A DNA stretch of 22,046 nt from Thermoflexus hugenholtzii JAD2 (lineage in GTDB: Bacteria; Chloroflexota; Dehalococcoidia; SHYB01). The stretch's first letter is position 1. Every line of letters begins with the position of its first letter. The stretch lies in assembly GCA_945861815.1 (NCBI GenBank), contig CAMAVV010000004.1, positions 1-22,046 of the forward strand, read 5' to 3'. A program made the position numbers and the translations under genes. Shown here in pieces: positions 8,046 through 14,967 of the stretch. The notes under the pieces were generated by a model, which did not search any database, was not told the origin of the DNA, and saw only the letters and a list, made by a program, of their open reading frames with translations.

Positions 8046-8117
8046 TCCCTCGCCCTTTGGGAGAGGATGGCACGGATGTGCCAGAGCCTGCCCTGAGTTC
8101 TGTCGAAGGGTGAGGGA
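8046..8117. repeat. Nested palindromic repeat between the two dehydrogenases
   Basis: TCCCTCGCCCTT (8046-8057) pairs with AAGGGTGAGGGA (8106-8117) with one G-T wobble, enclosing a second hairpin TGGCAC-GGAT-GTGCCA (8068-8083). The 72-bp cruciform is unlike the other repeat family in the window in sequence but similar in style (CT/GA-rich arms). The rest of 7911-8190 shows no gene, only a promoter for the next one. Confidence 0.6.
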
Positions 8118-8150
8118 GATTTCTGTCCGTCTCTCCCCGCTTTCCCCCTG

Positions 8151-8159
8151 TGTGATAAT
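8151..8159 (+). promoter_or_regulatory. Extended -10 promoter of the second dehydrogenase
   Basis: TG at 8151-8152, one base, then GATAAT (8154-8159, 5 of 6 to consensus). No convincing -35 is seen. A start point near 8166 would give a leader of about 25 nt carrying the AAAGGA ribosome site at 8179-8184. This suggests the second dehydrogenase can be transcribed separately from the first. Confidence 0.45.
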
Positions 8160-8190
8160 TGCCGCGCCATCCCACGCCAAAGGACCCATG

Positions 8191-9291
8191 ATGAAAACCA
8201 AAGCCGCCGTCCTCCACAAACTCAAAACACCGCTCCAGATCGAAGAGCTTGAGATCGGCCCAGTCACTGACGAAGACGTTTTGGTAAAAGTCGCCGCTTG
8301 CGGCGTCTGCCACACCGATATTGGAGGCTATACAGGCCAGTTTGTGCGGCCTCTCCCTCTTGTAATGGGCCACGAGGCGGCAGGCGTTGTGGCTGAGGTT
8401 GGCAACAAGGTGACGTCGGTGAAACCAGGCGACCACGTCATCATCTCCATGGCCCCCTTTTGCGGCGAATGCTTCGACTGCCGTTCGGGCTACACCTACC
8501 GCTGCCAACAGAAACGGGGTCCCTGGGGTTACTCGTGGGACGGGAAGGTGCGCCTGCATCTGAACGGCAAGCCCGTCTATCAGCTCTCCAGCCTCGCCGC
8601 CTTCGCCGAATACTCCATCATCCACCACACCGCCGCTATAAAGATCCCCCAGGAGATTCCTCTCGATAAGGCATGCCTTATCGGCTGTGGCGTCTCCACA
8701 GGCATGGGCGCCGTCATCAACACGGCCCATGTCCGCGCCGGAAGCGATACGCTGGTCATCGGCTGCGGCGGCGTCGGCCTCACCACGATTCAAGCCTGCC
8801 GGATATCGGGCGCTGGCCGCATCATCGCCGCTGATCTTTCAGATACGAAGCTGGAAGGGGCCAAGCGCTTTGGGGCCACCGACGTTGTCAATGGGAAGAA
8901 CGGTAAGATAGTCGACCAGGTGCTGAAGCTCACCAATGGTCGCGGCGTCGACTATGCCTTCGAGGCCGTTGGCAATCTTCAGACCATGGGCGAAGCATTC
9001 GACAGCCTTGCGCGCGGCGGCGTTGCCGTCATCATCGGCAACGAACCGGAACCGAATGCGATGATTCCGATTTCGCCTCCCAAGCTCCGCATGGAGCGGA
9101 CCCTCACCGGCTCTGCCGGCGGCTACGTGCGTCCCTGGCGCGACTTCCCCCTCTTCCTCGACTACTACAAGCAGGGCCGCCTGAACCTCGACGGCTTGAT
9201 CTCCGGCTATGGCCGCCTGGAAGACATCAACAAAGCCCTCATGGCATTGGAGAAGGGTGAAGTCATCCGCACTGTGCTCAAGATGGGCTGA
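8191..9291 (+). CDS. Zinc-dependent medium-chain alcohol dehydrogenase, paralogue 2
   Basis: A tandem paralogue of the preceding dehydrogenase. With the ATG at 8191 it is also exactly 366 residues and aligns without gaps over most of its length. It keeps every key residue: CGVCHTD, GHEAAG and LIGCGVSTGMGA for catalytic zinc, the four-cysteine CGECFDCRSGYTYRC structural zinc loop, GCGGVG for the nucleotide, and an acidic residue in IIAADLSD pointing to NAD. The start at 8191 is preferred over 8188 because AAAGGA lies 6 nt upstream; longer in-frame starts near 8110 run into a palindromic repeat. The paralogues differ mostly in surface stretches, so they probably act on related substrates or under different conditions. 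It has its own predicted promoter. Confidence 0.9.
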   Translation: MKTKAAVLHKLKTPLQIEELEIGPVTDEDVLVKVAACGVCHTDIGGYTGQFVRPLPLVMGHEAAGVVAEVGNKVTSVKPGDHVIISMAPFCGECFDCRSGYTYRCQQKRGPWGYSWDGKVRLHLNGKPVYQLSSLAAFAEYSIIHHTAAIKIPQEIPLDKACLIGCGVSTGMGAVINTAHVRAGSDTLVIGCGGVGLTTIQACRISGAGRIIAADLSDTKLEGAKRFGATDVVNGKNGKIVDQVLKLTNGRGVDYAFEAVGNLQTMGEAFDSLARGGVAVIIGNEPEPNAMIPISPPKLRMERTLTGSAGGYVRPWRDFPLFLDYYKQGRLNLDGLISGYGRLEDINKALMALEKGEVIRTVLKMG

Positions 9292-9293
9292 CA

Positions 9294-9333
9294 GTCTCCC
9301 TCCCTTCTCAGGGGAGGGACTAAGGGAGAGGTC
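9294..9333. repeat. Palindromic repeat module between convergent stops; possible bidirectional terminator
   Basis: TCCCTCCC (9297-9304) pairs with GGGAGGGA (9312-9319) around a 7-nt loop, then AAGGGAGAGGTC ends the module. It is a single module of the family found at 684-804 and 21889-22040. It fills the 40-bp gap between the stop of the second dehydrogenase and the stop of hisS; its last base is also the G of the hisS TAG. The position suggests a terminator for both genes, though no long T-run follows on either strand. Confidence 0.65.
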
Positions 9334-10583
9334 TACAAAAGAGCCCTCGCCGCCTCGCCTATCGCCACCTGTTGCTGCGTGCCGTCGGCCATCTTCTTCA
9401 CCGCCACCACACCCTGGCGCACTTCGTCGTCGCCTAGGATCAGCGCATAGGCCGCGCCGACGCTTTCCGCATAGCGCATCTGCGCCTTCAGACTCTTCCC
9501 GCCGGGCGCAAGCACCGCCGTCACGCCGCTCTCCCGCAGCGACGACGCCAGCGACACGGCGTGAGGCTTTGCGCCGCTCCCCAGGTGCAGGACGACTGCC
9601 TTGATGGGCCTTTGCCCGGGGACGGTCACTCCCTGTCGCTTCAGGTTTAGGATGATGCGCTCCATGCCGGTGGCGAAGCCGACGGCGGGCGTCGCCTTGC
9701 CGCCCAGCTGCTCGATGAGGCCGTCGTAGCGACCGCCGCCGCCGATGGTGCTCTGCGCGCCATCTTCCTGCGGCACGACCTCGAAGACGGTGTGCGTGTA
9801 GTAGTCGAGGCCGCGCACAAGGCGATGGTCGGAGGTGAAGGGAATCTCCAATGCTTTCAGCGATGAGGTCAGCTCATCCCAGTGCGCCCGCGACGTCGCT
9901 GAGAGGAAGTCCAGCGTGTGCGGTGCATTCTCTGTGTGCGGGCGGCACGTCTCCTTCTTGCAGTCCAGGAGGCGTAAAGGGTTCGTCTCAAAGCGGCGTT
10001 TGCAGTCGCCGCAGAGTTGGGACTGCAAAGGCTCGTAGAACTTCTTTAGCGCGGCGATGTAGGCTGGCCTATCGCTCGCATCGCCGATGCTGTTCATGAC
10101 CACCGTGAGATTTTTAAGGCCTAGCTTGGCAAACAACCGCCACGCCACTTCGATGACTTCCCCATCCACCGCCGCCTCTGGGCTGCCGATGGCCTCTAGG
10201 TTCACCTGGTGGAACTGGCGGTAGCGTCCTGCCTGTGGGCGGTCGTAGCGAAACATCGGCAGGTTGACGGAGTAGAGGCGCACCGGCTGGGGCAGGACGT
10301 GCATCCCGTGTTCTAGGTAGGCCCGGCAGGTGGCCGCCGTCCCTTCCGGGCGCAGCGTCAGCTCGTCGTTGCCGCGGTCCTTGAAGGTGTACGTCTCCTT
10401 CTCCACGATGTCCGTCGCCTCGCCCACCGAGCGGTTGAAGAGCTTCGCATCCTCGAATATCGGCGTCTCGATGCGCCCATAGCCAAAGCGCTCGCACAGC
10501 TCAGCCGCCGTGGACTCCACGTAGCGCCAGTAGGGCTGGTCGGCGGGCAGGATATCGGCGGTGCCGCGCGGCGATCGGAACAC
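9333..10583 (-). CDS. hisS: Histidyl-tRNA synthetase
   Basis: A class II aminoacyl-tRNA synthetase that charges tRNA-His in the cytoplasm. The 416-residue length is normal. The N-terminus FRSPRGTADILP is diagnostic. Motif 2 is in the RPEGTAATCRAYLEHG segment, the two histidine-specific stretches are GLDYYTHTVFE and GGGGRYDGL, and motif 3 is GFATGMERIIL. The C-terminal part has the anticodon-binding fold. The GTG at 10583 is well supported by GAGGAG 7 nt upstream. It converges on the dehydrogenase block across a palindromic repeat and diverges from folC with overlapping promoter elements. Confidence 0.97.
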   Translation of the reverse strand: MFRSPRGTADILPADQPYWRYVESTAAELCERFGYGRIETPIFEDAKLFNRSVGEATDIVEKETYTFKDRGNDELTLRPEGTAATCRAYLEHGMHVLPQPVRLYSVNLPMFRYDRPQAGRYRQFHQVNLEAIGSPEAAVDGEVIEVAWRLFAKLGLKNLTVVMNSIGDASDRPAYIAALKKFYEPLQSQLCGDCKRRFETNPLRLLDCKKETCRPHTENAPHTLDFLSATSRAHWDELTSSLKALEIPFTSDHRLVRGLDYYTHTVFEVVPQEDGAQSTIGGGGRYDGLIEQLGGKATPAVGFATGMERIILNLKRQGVTVPGQRPIKAVVLHLGSGAKPHAVSLASSLRESGVTAVLAPGGKSLKAQMRYAESVGAAYALILGDDEVRQGVVAVKKMADGTQQQVAIGEAARALL

Positions 10584-10611
10584 GATAAGACTCCTCAGAA
10601 ATGCTGAAGTT

Positions 10612-10640
10612 AGGATAACGGGTTAGGAACAGGGATGCAA
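10612..10640 (-). promoter_or_regulatory. Probable hisS promoter
   Basis: On the minus strand TTGCAT (10640-10635) and TATCCT (10617-10612) are separated by 17 bp, giving a start point near 10605 and a leader of about 22 nt with the GAGGAG site. The -35 is weak. Its -35 region coincides with where the -35 of folC would fall. Confidence 0.4.
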
Positions 10641-10657
10641 AGGAAGCCAGGCTCCGT

Positions 10658-10666
10658 TGGTATAAT
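10658..10666 (+). promoter_or_regulatory. Extended -10 promoter of folC
   Basis: TGGTATAAT is a perfect extended -10 (TG, one base, TATAAT at 10661-10666). A start point near 10673 rules out in-frame start codons upstream of it and supports the ATG at 10701. No clear -35 is present, as is usual for extended -10 promoters. Confidence 0.6.
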
Positions 10667-10700
10667 GTTTACGAGCTTGTCTGAATGGTCTCTCCAACCT

Positions 10701-12059
10701 ATGGACTACCCACGCTCCCTCCGGTACATCCTCAGCTTTGCCGACTACGAGCGCGCCTCCTCCACGCGCGTCATGTATCGAGACTTCAACTTGTCGCGCG
10801 TCCGCGAGATGCTGCGCCGCCTCGGCAATCCCCAGTTCGGCTATCCCTCCGTGCACATCGCCGGCACCAAGGGCAAGGGCAGCACCGTTGCCATGGTCGC
10901 CTCCGTCCTCGCGGCGGCCGGCTACAAGACGGGGCAGTACACCTCGCCGCACCTGCACTCCATGCGCGAGCGCGTTGCTGTTAACGGCGAGCCCATCTCT
11001 GAGCAGGACTTCGCCCAGCGCGTCGTGGAGATGCGACAAGTCCTCGATGCCATCAACGCCGACCCTGTCCTTGGCCCCATCACCACCTTCGAGGCCATGA
11101 CCGTCATGGCCCTCCTCCACTTCCGCGAGGTCGGCGCGAACTTCGCTGTTGTTGAGGTTGGCTTAGGCGGACGCTTAGACGCCACTAACGTCCTCACGCC
11201 GAAAGTCTGCGCCATCACCAACATCAGCTTCGACCACACGGAAGTGCTGGGGAATACCCTGGTCAAGATCGCCGAGGAGAAGGCAGGCATCATCAAGCCC
11301 GGCGTCCCTGTGGTAGTTAGCGCTCAGCAGCCGGAAGCCCTGGCTGCCATAGCCCGAATCGCGGAGGCCAACCACGCGCCGCTAGTCAACGCAGGCCGCG
11401 ACGTGATCGTGGAACTCCTGGCGAAAGATATCCAAGGCCAAGACCTTCGCATAAGAAGCCCCCGGCAAACCTACGACGTGCGCCTGCCACTCTTGGGCGA
11501 TTTCCAGCGCGAGAATGCCGCCACCGCCGTTGCTATCTGCGAGACGCTGGTTGGCCTAGGCGCAAAGATCGGCCCCGAGGCCATCGCGCGCGGTTTCTCC
11601 CGCGTCAAATGGCCTGCCCGTGTTGAGGTCATGGCTCGCGACCCGCTCATCATCGTCGATGGCGCGCACAACCCCTACTCGGTCAGCCGCCTGCGCAACA
11701 CCTTGCAAAACGACTTCACCTTCAACAACGCCCATCTTATCTTTGGCGTGAATCGCACCAAGGACCTTGGCGGCATGGTCTCCTCGCTGCATGGCCTGCC
11801 CATGTCCGTGATCGCCACTGCCTCGCGCCATCCAAAGGCCGTCTCCGCCGATGAAGTTGCACGAGCCTTGGCCCAAGGCAATATCGCCTCAACCGTTGCG
11901 CCCGATACTGCCGCCGCCCTGAACCTCGCGAAGCAGCGCTATCGCAAAGGCGACCTCATCGTCGCCACAGGCTCGCTCTTCGTCGCCGCCGAAGCCCGCG
12001 AAGCTCTCCTCGGCATCCCGCCCGAGCTTTACCCTTCGCCTGACCCGGCTGCGATATAG
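10701..12059 (+). CDS. folC: Bifunctional folylpolyglutamate synthase / dihydrofolate synthase
   Basis: FolC adds glutamate to dihydropteroate and extends the glutamate tail of folates, using ATP. With the start at 10701 the protein has 452 residues, normal for the family. It has the ATP loop GTKGKGS (55-61), the adjacent TSPHLHSMRERV, VEVGLGGRLDATN, ITNISFDHTEVLG, EEKAGIIKPGVP and the C-terminal domain motif DGAHNPYS beginning at residue 320. The ATG at 10701 gives MDYPRSLRYILSFADYER, which matches the family start. An upstream in-frame ATG at 10635 lies before the promoter and is unlikely to be used. No strong ribosome site precedes 10701. It is divergent from hisS and followed by fabF after 100 nt. 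Confidence 0.92.
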   Translation: MDYPRSLRYILSFADYERASSTRVMYRDFNLSRVREMLRRLGNPQFGYPSVHIAGTKGKGSTVAMVASVLAAAGYKTGQYTSPHLHSMRERVAVNGEPISEQDFAQRVVEMRQVLDAINADPVLGPITTFEAMTVMALLHFREVGANFAVVEVGLGGRLDATNVLTPKVCAITNISFDHTEVLGNTLVKIAEEKAGIIKPGVPVVVSAQQPEALAAIARIAEANHAPLVNAGRDVIVELLAKDIQGQDLRIRSPRQTYDVRLPLLGDFQRENAATAVAICETLVGLGAKIGPEAIARGFSRVKWPARVEVMARDPLIIVDGAHNPYSVSRLRNTLQNDFTFNNAHLIFGVNRTKDLGGMVSSLHGLPMSVIATASRHPKAVSADEVARALAQGNIASTVAPDTAAALNLAKQRYRKGDLIVATGSLFVAAEAREALLGIPPELYPSPDPAAI

Positions 12060-12124
12060 TGGATGTATGCCTGAACCACCACTCCTTGTAGAGGCGGCCC
12101 GTCCGCGGGCTGGCGAAGCCAGAG

Positions 12125-12153
12125 TTGAGCCCCGCTCTTCTGGCTCGTAGAAA
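12125..12153 (+). promoter_or_regulatory. Probable fabF promoter placing the transcript start at the ATG
   Basis: TTGAGC (12125-12130), 17-bp spacer, TAGAAA (12148-12153). Each hexamer matches consensus in 4 of 6 positions. The expected start point is about 12160, exactly the fabF ATG, and no Shine-Dalgarno sequence precedes it, so the mRNA may be leaderless. An inverted repeat AGCCAG/CTGGCT (12117-12122/12140-12145) overlaps the promoter. Confidence 0.4.
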
Positions 12154-12159
12154 TTACGT

Positions 12160-13422
12160 ATGTCTAAACACCGCCCACCCTCACAGCGAGTCGTCATCAC
12201 TGGCCTTGGCGCGCTGACCCCCATCGGCAACACCGTCGCCGACTATTGGAAGTCCCTTGTGGAAGGGCGCTCCGGCATCGCCCACTTCACCCTCCTCGAC
12301 CCGGCGGGCTATCCTTGCACCTATGCCGGTGAAGTGAAGGGCTTCTCCCCCGAGCAGTTCTTGGAACCCAAGGCTGCTCGGCGCATGGCCCGCTTCTCCC
12401 AGTTCGCCGTTGTCGCCGCAGGCCAGGCCATCGCCGATGCCAAGCTCGATATGGCGAAGGAAGACCCCTATAAGGTCGGCGTCCTTCTTGGCAATGGCAA
12501 CGGCGGCTACCCCACGATCGAAGAGGGCGTGCGCACCCTCGTCGCCAAAGGCGGCATGCGCCTCAGCCCCTTCTTCTTCCCCATGACCCTTCCCAACATG
12601 GCGGCATCCCAGGTGAGCCTGACCTATGGCCTCAAGGGCTATAGCTCCACCGTGGTCACGGCCTGCGCGGCGGGCAACCAGGCCATCGGCGAGGCGGCTG
12701 AGGTCATTCGCCGTGGCAACTGCGACGTCATGGTCACCGGCGGCGTCGAGGCCGGCATCAGCCTCCTTGGCCTAGGCGGTTTCGCCGTGATGAAGGCCCT
12801 CAGCACAAGCTTCAACGACAATCCCTCCAAGGGAAGCCGTCCCTTCGACGGAAAGCGCGACGGCTTTGTCCCCGCCGAGGGCGCAGGCATCCTCATCATC
12901 GAAAGCCTGGAGCACGCCATGCGCCGAGGCGCGATCGTCCTTGCAGAAGTCCTTGGCTACGGCGCGTCCGCCGACGCCTTCCACATCGTCGCGCCCGACG
13001 AAGATGGCGCTGGCGCAGCGAAGGCGATGGAACGCGCCATCCAAGATGCAGGCATCGCGCCGGAAGAGGTCGGCTATATCAACGCCCACGGCACCTCAAC
13101 GCCTCTCAACGACCTGACGGAGACCCTCGCCATCAAACGCCTCTTCGGCAAAGGCGCCTATAGCATCCCGATCAGCTCCTCCAAGTCCATGATCGGCCAC
13201 GGCCTTGGCGCGGCTGGCGGCATGGAGGCCGTTGCCTGTGTAAAGACGCTTCTAGAAGGCGTTATCCATCCCACCATCAACCAGGAAGTCCCCGATCCCA
13301 AGTGCGACCTGGACTATGTCCCGAACGTTGCCCGCCAAAAAGATGTTCGCGTTGTCATAAAGAACAGCTTTGGATTCGGCGGGCAAAACGCCTGTGTCGT
13401 CTTTGGCAAGTTCGAGGGCTAG
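12160..13422 (+). CDS. fabF: Beta-ketoacyl-[acyl-carrier-protein] synthase II
   Basis: FabF condenses malonyl-ACP with acyl-ACP in fatty acid elongation. At 420 residues it has the normal length. The thiolase-fold catalytic triad is complete: Cys169 in TACAAGNQAIG, His310 in NAHGTSTPLND and His347 in SKSMIGHGLGAAGG. VVITGLGALTPIGN is the standard N-terminus and NSFGFGGQNACVVF the standard C-terminus. It is a lone fabF, with no acpP, fabD or fabG alongside. There is no ribosome binding site, and a promoter-like sequence puts the transcript start at the ATG. Members of this family also act in polyketide pathways, but nothing nearby suggests that. Confidence 0.94.
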   Translation: MSKHRPPSQRVVITGLGALTPIGNTVADYWKSLVEGRSGIAHFTLLDPAGYPCTYAGEVKGFSPEQFLEPKAARRMARFSQFAVVAAGQAIADAKLDMAKEDPYKVGVLLGNGNGGYPTIEEGVRTLVAKGGMRLSPFFFPMTLPNMAASQVSLTYGLKGYSSTVVTACAAGNQAIGEAAEVIRRGNCDVMVTGGVEAGISLLGLGGFAVMKALSTSFNDNPSKGSRPFDGKRDGFVPAEGAGILIIESLEHAMRRGAIVLAEVLGYGASADAFHIVAPDEDGAGAAKAMERAIQDAGIAPEEVGYINAHGTSTPLNDLTETLAIKRLFGKGAYSIPISSSKSMIGHGLGAAGGMEAVACVKTLLEGVIHPTINQEVPDPKCDLDYVPNVARQKDVRVVIKNSFGFGGQNACVVFGKFEG

Positions 13423-13440
13423 CTTCCTCTGGTGTCCACT

Positions 13441-13469
13441 TTGACAAAAACTTCACAATCGACTATATT
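13441..13469 (+). promoter_or_regulatory. Strong sigma-70 promoter of glnA-gltB
   Basis: A perfect -35 TTGACA (13441-13446), an optimal 17-bp spacer and TATATT (13464-13469, 5 of 6). The start point is expected near 13476, which gives a leader of about 124 nt before glnA. It is the best promoter in the window. Confidence 0.8.
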
Positions 13470-13475
13470 TTTGGT

Positions 13476-13599
13476 TCAACTTTTTTCAGGACGCCCAGAG
13501 TAGCGGCCTCGGGAGCGAGCGTTTCAGAGGCAGAGACGCCCGTCCAGACCCCTGCTCTCGGCTGCTCGCTCCAAGAGCGTACTGAGCGGAGCGCAGGAT
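13476..13599 (+). promoter_or_regulatory. Structured glnA 5' leader with two mutually exclusive helices
   Basis: GGAGCGAGC (13512-13520) is perfectly complementary to GCTCGCTCC (13564-13572). The end of that second arm, CGCTCC (13567-13572), can instead pair with GGAGCG (13588-13593), which contains the likely glnA Shine-Dalgarno GGAG (13588-13591, 8 nt before the ATG). So one helix would expose and the other hide the ribosome site. A bulged inner stem AGAGGCAG/CTGCTCT also fits. The helices are seen in the sequence; a switch mechanism and any ligand or protein partner are inference. It matches no riboswitch class I recognise. Confidence 0.45.
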
Positions 13600-14937
13600 A
13601 TGGCTACCAAGGACAACAGCGAAGCTAGGGATTTCGTTTTCCATACGGTCAAGGAAAACGATGTCAAGTTCATACGCCTGTGGTTCACCGATATCCTGGG
13701 TAACTTGAAGGGCTTTGCCATCACGGTGGAAGAGCTGCGCGAGGCCCTTGAGCGCGGCAAGCTCTTTGACGGCGCTGCCATCGAAGGCTATGCGCGCCAC
13801 GGCGAGAGCGACATGATTGCCATGCCCGACCCCACCACGTTCACCCTCCTGCCCTGGCGTCCCAAGCAGAACGCCGTCGCCAAGATGTTCTGCGATGTGC
13901 TCACCCCTGAAGGCGCGCCCTTCGAAGGCGACCCGCGCCAAGTGCTGAAGCGCACACTCAAGCGCGCCAGCGACCTCGGCTTCACGTACTACACCGGCGT
14001 CGAGCTGGAATATTTCTACTTCAAAGACAGCGCCGGCACGCAGATCGTCGACCAGGGCGGTTACTTCGACCAGATCTCCCAAGAGATCGGCGGCGACCTC
14101 CGCCGTGACACGGTGCTGACCCTGGAGCAGATGGGCATCTCCGTGGAGTACAGCCACCACGAAGGCGCGCCCAGCCAGCATGAGATCGACCTGCGCTATG
14201 GCGACGCCCTCACCATCGCCGATAGCATCATCACCTTCAAGGCCGTCGTGAAAGAGCTAGCCACCAGGCAGGGCGTCTATGCCACCTTTATGCCCAAGCC
14301 TATCTTTGGCGTGAACGGCAGCGGCATGCACTTCCAGCAGTCGCTCTTCAAGGGTGAAGGGAACGCCTTTGCCAGCAAGAAGGGCCCCTATCACCTCTCC
14401 GATCTGGCGCAGAACTTCCTGGCTGGCCAGTTGAGCCACGCCCAGGAGATCACCATCGTCACCAACCAGTGGGTGAACTCCTTCAAACGCCTCATCCCCG
14501 GTTTCGAAGCGCCCATCTACGTGACCTGGTCCCGCGGCCGCGCCGACCTTGCGCGCATCCCCGCCTACCGCCCCGGCCGCGAAGATGCGACGCGCATCGA
14601 ATACCGCGCCCCGGACGCCGCATGCAACCCCTATCTTGCCCTCAGCGCTCTCCTTGCTGCCGGCCTCGAAGGGATCGAGAAGAACACCCAGCTGCCTCCT
14701 CCCATGGAGGAAGATGTCGCCGTCCTGAGCAATGCCGAGCGGGCGAAGCGGGGCATCAAGGGCCTGCCCCGCAGCCTTCGCGAGGCCATCGAGGCCGCGG
14801 AGCAGGGAGCGCTCCTTCGCAAGACCCTGGGCGACCATGTCTACGAAAGTTTCATCGAGAATAAGCGCCTGGAGTGGGAGCAGTATCGCACCCAGGTGCA
14901 CGACTATGAGATCAAGCGGTACTTACCGGTTCTGTAA
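13600..14937 (+). CDS. glnA: Glutamine synthetase type I (GSI-alpha-like)
   Basis: Makes glutamine from glutamate, ammonium and ATP as a dodecamer. The 445-residue length fits the GSI-alpha group. Active-site residues are visible: Glu135 and Glu137 in GVELEYFYF, Glu188 and Glu195 in HHEGAPSQHEID, His244 in NGSGMHFQQSLF, and the EYRAPDAACNPYLALSALL segment. The adenylylation site of GSI-beta (NLYDLP) is absent; the region reads NTQLPPPMEED with no tyrosine, so control by adenylylation is not expected. Arg66 in EGYARHGES matches the position of the Arg62 that mediates glutamine feedback in Bacillus. GGAG lies 8 nt before the ATG. It is followed by gltB after 30 nt, giving a GS-GOGAT operon. Confidence 0.95.
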   Translation: MATKDNSEARDFVFHTVKENDVKFIRLWFTDILGNLKGFAITVEELREALERGKLFDGAAIEGYARHGESDMIAMPDPTTFTLLPWRPKQNAVAKMFCDVLTPEGAPFEGDPRQVLKRTLKRASDLGFTYYTGVELEYFYFKDSAGTQIVDQGGYFDQISQEIGGDLRRDTVLTLEQMGISVEYSHHEGAPSQHEIDLRYGDALTIADSIITFKAVVKELATRQGVYATFMPKPIFGVNGSGMHFQQSLFKGEGNAFASKKGPYHLSDLAQNFLAGQLSHAQEITIVTNQWVNSFKRLIPGFEAPIYVTWSRGRADLARIPAYRPGREDATRIEYRAPDAACNPYLALSALLAAGLEGIEKNTQLPPPMEEDVAVLSNAERAKRGIKGLPRSLREAIEAAEQGALLRKTLGDHVYESFIENKRLEWEQYRTQVHDYEIKRYLPVL

Positions 14938-14941
14938 CCGG
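14926..14941 (+). other. Hairpin spanning the glnA stop codon
   Basis: CCGGTT (14926-14931) pairs with AACCGG (14936-14941) around a 4-nt loop; the TAA stop lies partly in the loop and partly in the 3' arm. With no T-run it is unlikely to terminate. It may adjust the ratio of glnA to gltB expression. Confidence 0.5.
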
Positions 14942-14967
14942 AAGCAACCCTCCGGCGGAGTACGGGA

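Noticed and set aside
10635..10700. Longer folC start at 10635
   Set aside because: It lies upstream of the extended -10 TGGTATAAT, and its extra 22 residues do not resemble the family N-terminus; the ATG coincides with the -35 region of hisS.
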